A stretch of 64,000 nt of DNA from JAVKMO01 sp031539345 (GTDB taxonomy: Bacteria > Bacteroidota > Bacteroidia > Chitinophagales > Chitinophagaceae), in assembly GCA_031539345.1 (NCBI GenBank), contig JAVKMO010000024.1, positions 37,453 through 101,452 on the forward strand. The letters are read 5' to 3'. The position numbers and the translations under genes were made by a program. Within the stretch, counting starts at the first letter, position 1. Each line of letters starts with the position of its first letter. Of the stretch, positions 62,707 through 64,000 are shown piece by piece. Below the pieces are notes generated by a model that was given only the letters and a program-made list of their open reading frames with translations, did no database searches and was not told the origin of the DNA.

Positions 62707-63689
62707 AAACACAAACGCTACAACAAATTTTACAAGAAAGAATCGTCGTTATTGACGGAGCAATGGGAACTATGATTCAAAAGCATCAACTGAAAGAAGA
62801 AGATTACCGAAGCACAGAATTTGCCGATTGGCATAAAGATATTAAAGGTCATAACGATATTTTATCTATCACGCAACCGCATATCATCAAATCCATTCAT
62901 ACAGAATATTTAGAAGCAGGTGCGGACATTATTGAAACAAACACCTTTAGCTCACAAAAAATAAGCCTTGCAGATTTTGAGATGGAACATTTAGACTATC
63001 GCTTAAATTATGAATCTGCAAAAATTGCCAAAGAAGCCTGCGTTGCATATACACAAAAAACAAATAAACAGGTATTTGTCGCTGGTGCCATTGGACCAAC
63101 AAACCGCACCTTATCACTCAGCCCCAATGTGAATGACCCCGGTTTTCGCAGTGTTACATTTGATGAGGTTGTTGCTGCTTATTATGAACAAGTCAAAGGG
63201 CTTGTTGAAGGCGGGGCGGACTTGTTAATCATAGAAACAATTTTTGATACCCTCAATGCAAAAGCGGCCATTTTTGCCATAGAACAATATTTTGAAGACT
63301 GTAAAAAGCCTGCCTTGCCGTTAATGATTTCTGTAACCATTTCAGACAATAGTGGCAGAACGTTAAGCGGACAAACTTTAGAGGCTTTTTATATTTCTAT
63401 TGCCCACGCAAACCCCATTTCTGTTGGGCTCAACTGTGCCCTTGGTGGAAAAGAAATGAAACCCTTTGTACAACAATTAAAAAAAATCGCCGCTTGTGCA
63501 ATCTCTTGCTATCCGAATGCAGGTTTGCCAAACGCACTCGGTGCTTATGACGAATTGCCAAGCGACACAGCAAAATATTTACAAGAAATGCTGTCTGAAC
63601 AATTGGTTAATATTATTGGCGGTTGCTGTGGAACAACACCACAACATATTCAAGCTATAGCAAAAATGGCAAGCCAATACAAGCCTTAA
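62703..63689 (+). CDS. Homocysteine S-methyltransferase domain protein (MetH N-terminal part)
   Basis: 328 residues from the ATG at 62703. It covers only the homocysteine-binding module of cobalamin-dependent methionine synthase: VVIDGAMGTMIQ at the start, ETNTFSSQKISL, and the zinc cysteines in GLNCALGG and GGCCGTTPQHI. The folate, B12 and activation domains are absent. In Bacteroidota MetH is often split into this piece and a second large protein, so this is probably a natural part and not a truncation; the partner would lie beyond the insertion sequence that follows. Confidence 0.88.
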   Translation: MKTQTLQQILQERIVVIDGAMGTMIQKHQLKEEDYRSTEFADWHKDIKGHNDILSITQPHIIKSIHTEYLEAGADIIETNTFSSQKISLADFEMEHLDYRLNYESAKIAKEACVAYTQKTNKQVFVAGAIGPTNRTLSLSPNVNDPGFRSVTFDEVVAAYYEQVKGLVEGGADLLIIETIFDTLNAKAAIFAIEQYFEDCKKPALPLMISVTISDNSGRTLSGQTLEAFYISIAHANPISVGLNCALGGKEMKPFVQQLKKIAACAISCYPNAGLPNALGAYDELPSDTAKYLQEMLSEQLVNIIGGCCGTTPQHIQAIAKMASQYKP

Positions 63690-63732
63690 TAATCGACCAA
63701 AAACAGCGTCCGTTTTGAGCCCATTGCAAAAC

Positions 63733-63773
63733 TGTCTTGTCCTGAAATAGGTTTACACAAAAAAGTGTAAAAC
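63733..63773 (+). mobile_element. Left end region of an insertion sequence
   Basis: The sequence TGTCTTGTCCTGAAATAGG, followed by TTTACAC/GTGTAAA arms (63752-63758 and 63765-63771, A6 spacer), immediately precedes a transposase-like gene. TGTCCTGAAATAGG is familiar from the ends of IS3-like elements in this and related phyla (from memory). The exact outer boundary lies between about 63715 and 63740; the right end is outside the window. Confidence 0.55.
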
Positions 63774-64000
63774 ATGGACAAAAAAATTGATCAAAAAGGA
63801 GGTAAATATTTTACCGACGCAGAAAAACATCAACTCATTGAAGAGCTGATTTCAACGCAGTGTACGAAGGCGGCAATTTGGAAAAAATATACAGGAAAAG
63901 AAGACCATGGTGTTCTGCTCAAATGGATGCGACGCTTGGGATATTTTACAGATTTTAAAATCCAACCGCCTAACATTGAACCAAAATCATTGCCAATGAC
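63774..64000 (+). CDS. Transposase OrfA-like protein (3' partial)
   Basis: Open from the ATG at 63774 through the window end (75 codons seen). The visible part, YFTDAEKHQLIEELISTQCT then KAAIWKKYTGKEDHGVLLKWMRRLGYF, has the helix-turn-helix and W-x-R/K-x-LG features of IS3-type OrfA or related transposase DNA-binding subunits. It runs in the same direction as metH, 84 bp after its stop. The frame contains no frameshift in the visible part. Confidence 0.7.
   Translation, partial: MDKKIDQKGGKYFTDAEKHQLIEELISTQCTKAAIWKKYTGKEDHGVLLKWMRRLGYFTDFKIQPPNIEPKSLPM

Noticed and set aside
62703..63689. metH as a truncated pseudogene
   Set aside because: The frame ends cleanly after the zinc GGCCG motif, as in naturally split MetH of Bacteroidota; no disruption is visible in the gene itself.
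1..64000. tRNA, rRNA or CRISPR loci
   Set aside because: All gaps were read; no cloverleaf T-loop motif, no rRNA-like GC-rich conserved block and no regularly spaced direct repeats were seen.

Overview
The window is a 64 kb chromosomal segment of a Gram-negative Bacteroidota bacterium, most likely in the Chitinophagales/Sphingobacteriales neighbourhood (the exact family is not decidable by eye). The basis is AT-rich DNA, genes almost without Shine-Dalgarno sites, TTG...TAnnTTTG promoters, type III glutamine synthetase, the futalosine menaquinone route, BshB1 (bacillithiol), lipid A and heptose genes (LpxD, GmhA, HddA), an OmpA/TSP3 protein, a Spy-like sensor with an ECF sigma factor, and a MetH made of the homocysteine domain alone. 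No rRNA, tRNA or CRISPR array was seen.

Layout. 1-6.6 kb: end of a patatin/outer-membrane-barrel protein, a TadA-like deaminase, then pheT, two small unknown genes and aroK. 6.6-14.9 kb, minus strand: queE, an MFS exporter, OmpA with five TSP3 repeats, gcvT, galE and glnN, with clear hairpin terminators behind ompA and glnN. 14.9-16.3 kb: a non-core patch with a repeat-like scrap, one secreted orphan and a nested inverted repeat. 16.3-26 kb: sugar isomerase, an ECF sigma/anti-sigma/Spy-like sensor locus, a NodB deacetylase, rnhA, Xaa-Pro peptidase, recQ, an exported arginine-deiminase-fold protein and mqnA. 26-31.9 kb: a probable lysine-catabolic module (lysine 6-dehydrogenase-like, HglS/DUF1338, ALDH7, cationic amino acid permease) behind a hairpin-rich leader. 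32-34.1 kb: a type II restriction-modification pair with different codon habits, probably acquired. 34.2-45.5 kb: fabD, mqnB, ubiX, bshB1 (minus), alaS, DUF721, truA, ybgC-like thioesterase, cinA, lpxD and a helical repeat protein. 45.5-53.5 kb, minus strand: LTA-synthase-type sulfatase, panD, gmhA, hddA, BadF-type sugar kinase, rsfS, radC, gpsA and an alpha/beta hydrolase. 53.5-58 kb: ABC-F ATPase, DUF2130, pdxH, engB. 58-60.6 kb, minus strand: bestrophin and cysI. 60.7-63.7 kb: rpmF-plsX, alkA, metH N-terminal part. 63.7-64 kb: left part of an insertion sequence running off the window.

Most of the window is housekeeping and envelope metabolism. The unusual parts are the lysine module and its leader, the restriction-modification pair with an unrecognised nuclease, the patch at 15-16.3 kb, three convergent gene pairs that end on a shared 4-nt stop overlap, and the insertion sequence behind metH. 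Nothing here is clearly a wholly new system; the leader at 26.16-26.30 kb and the nuclease at 33.3 kb are the best candidates for new biology.
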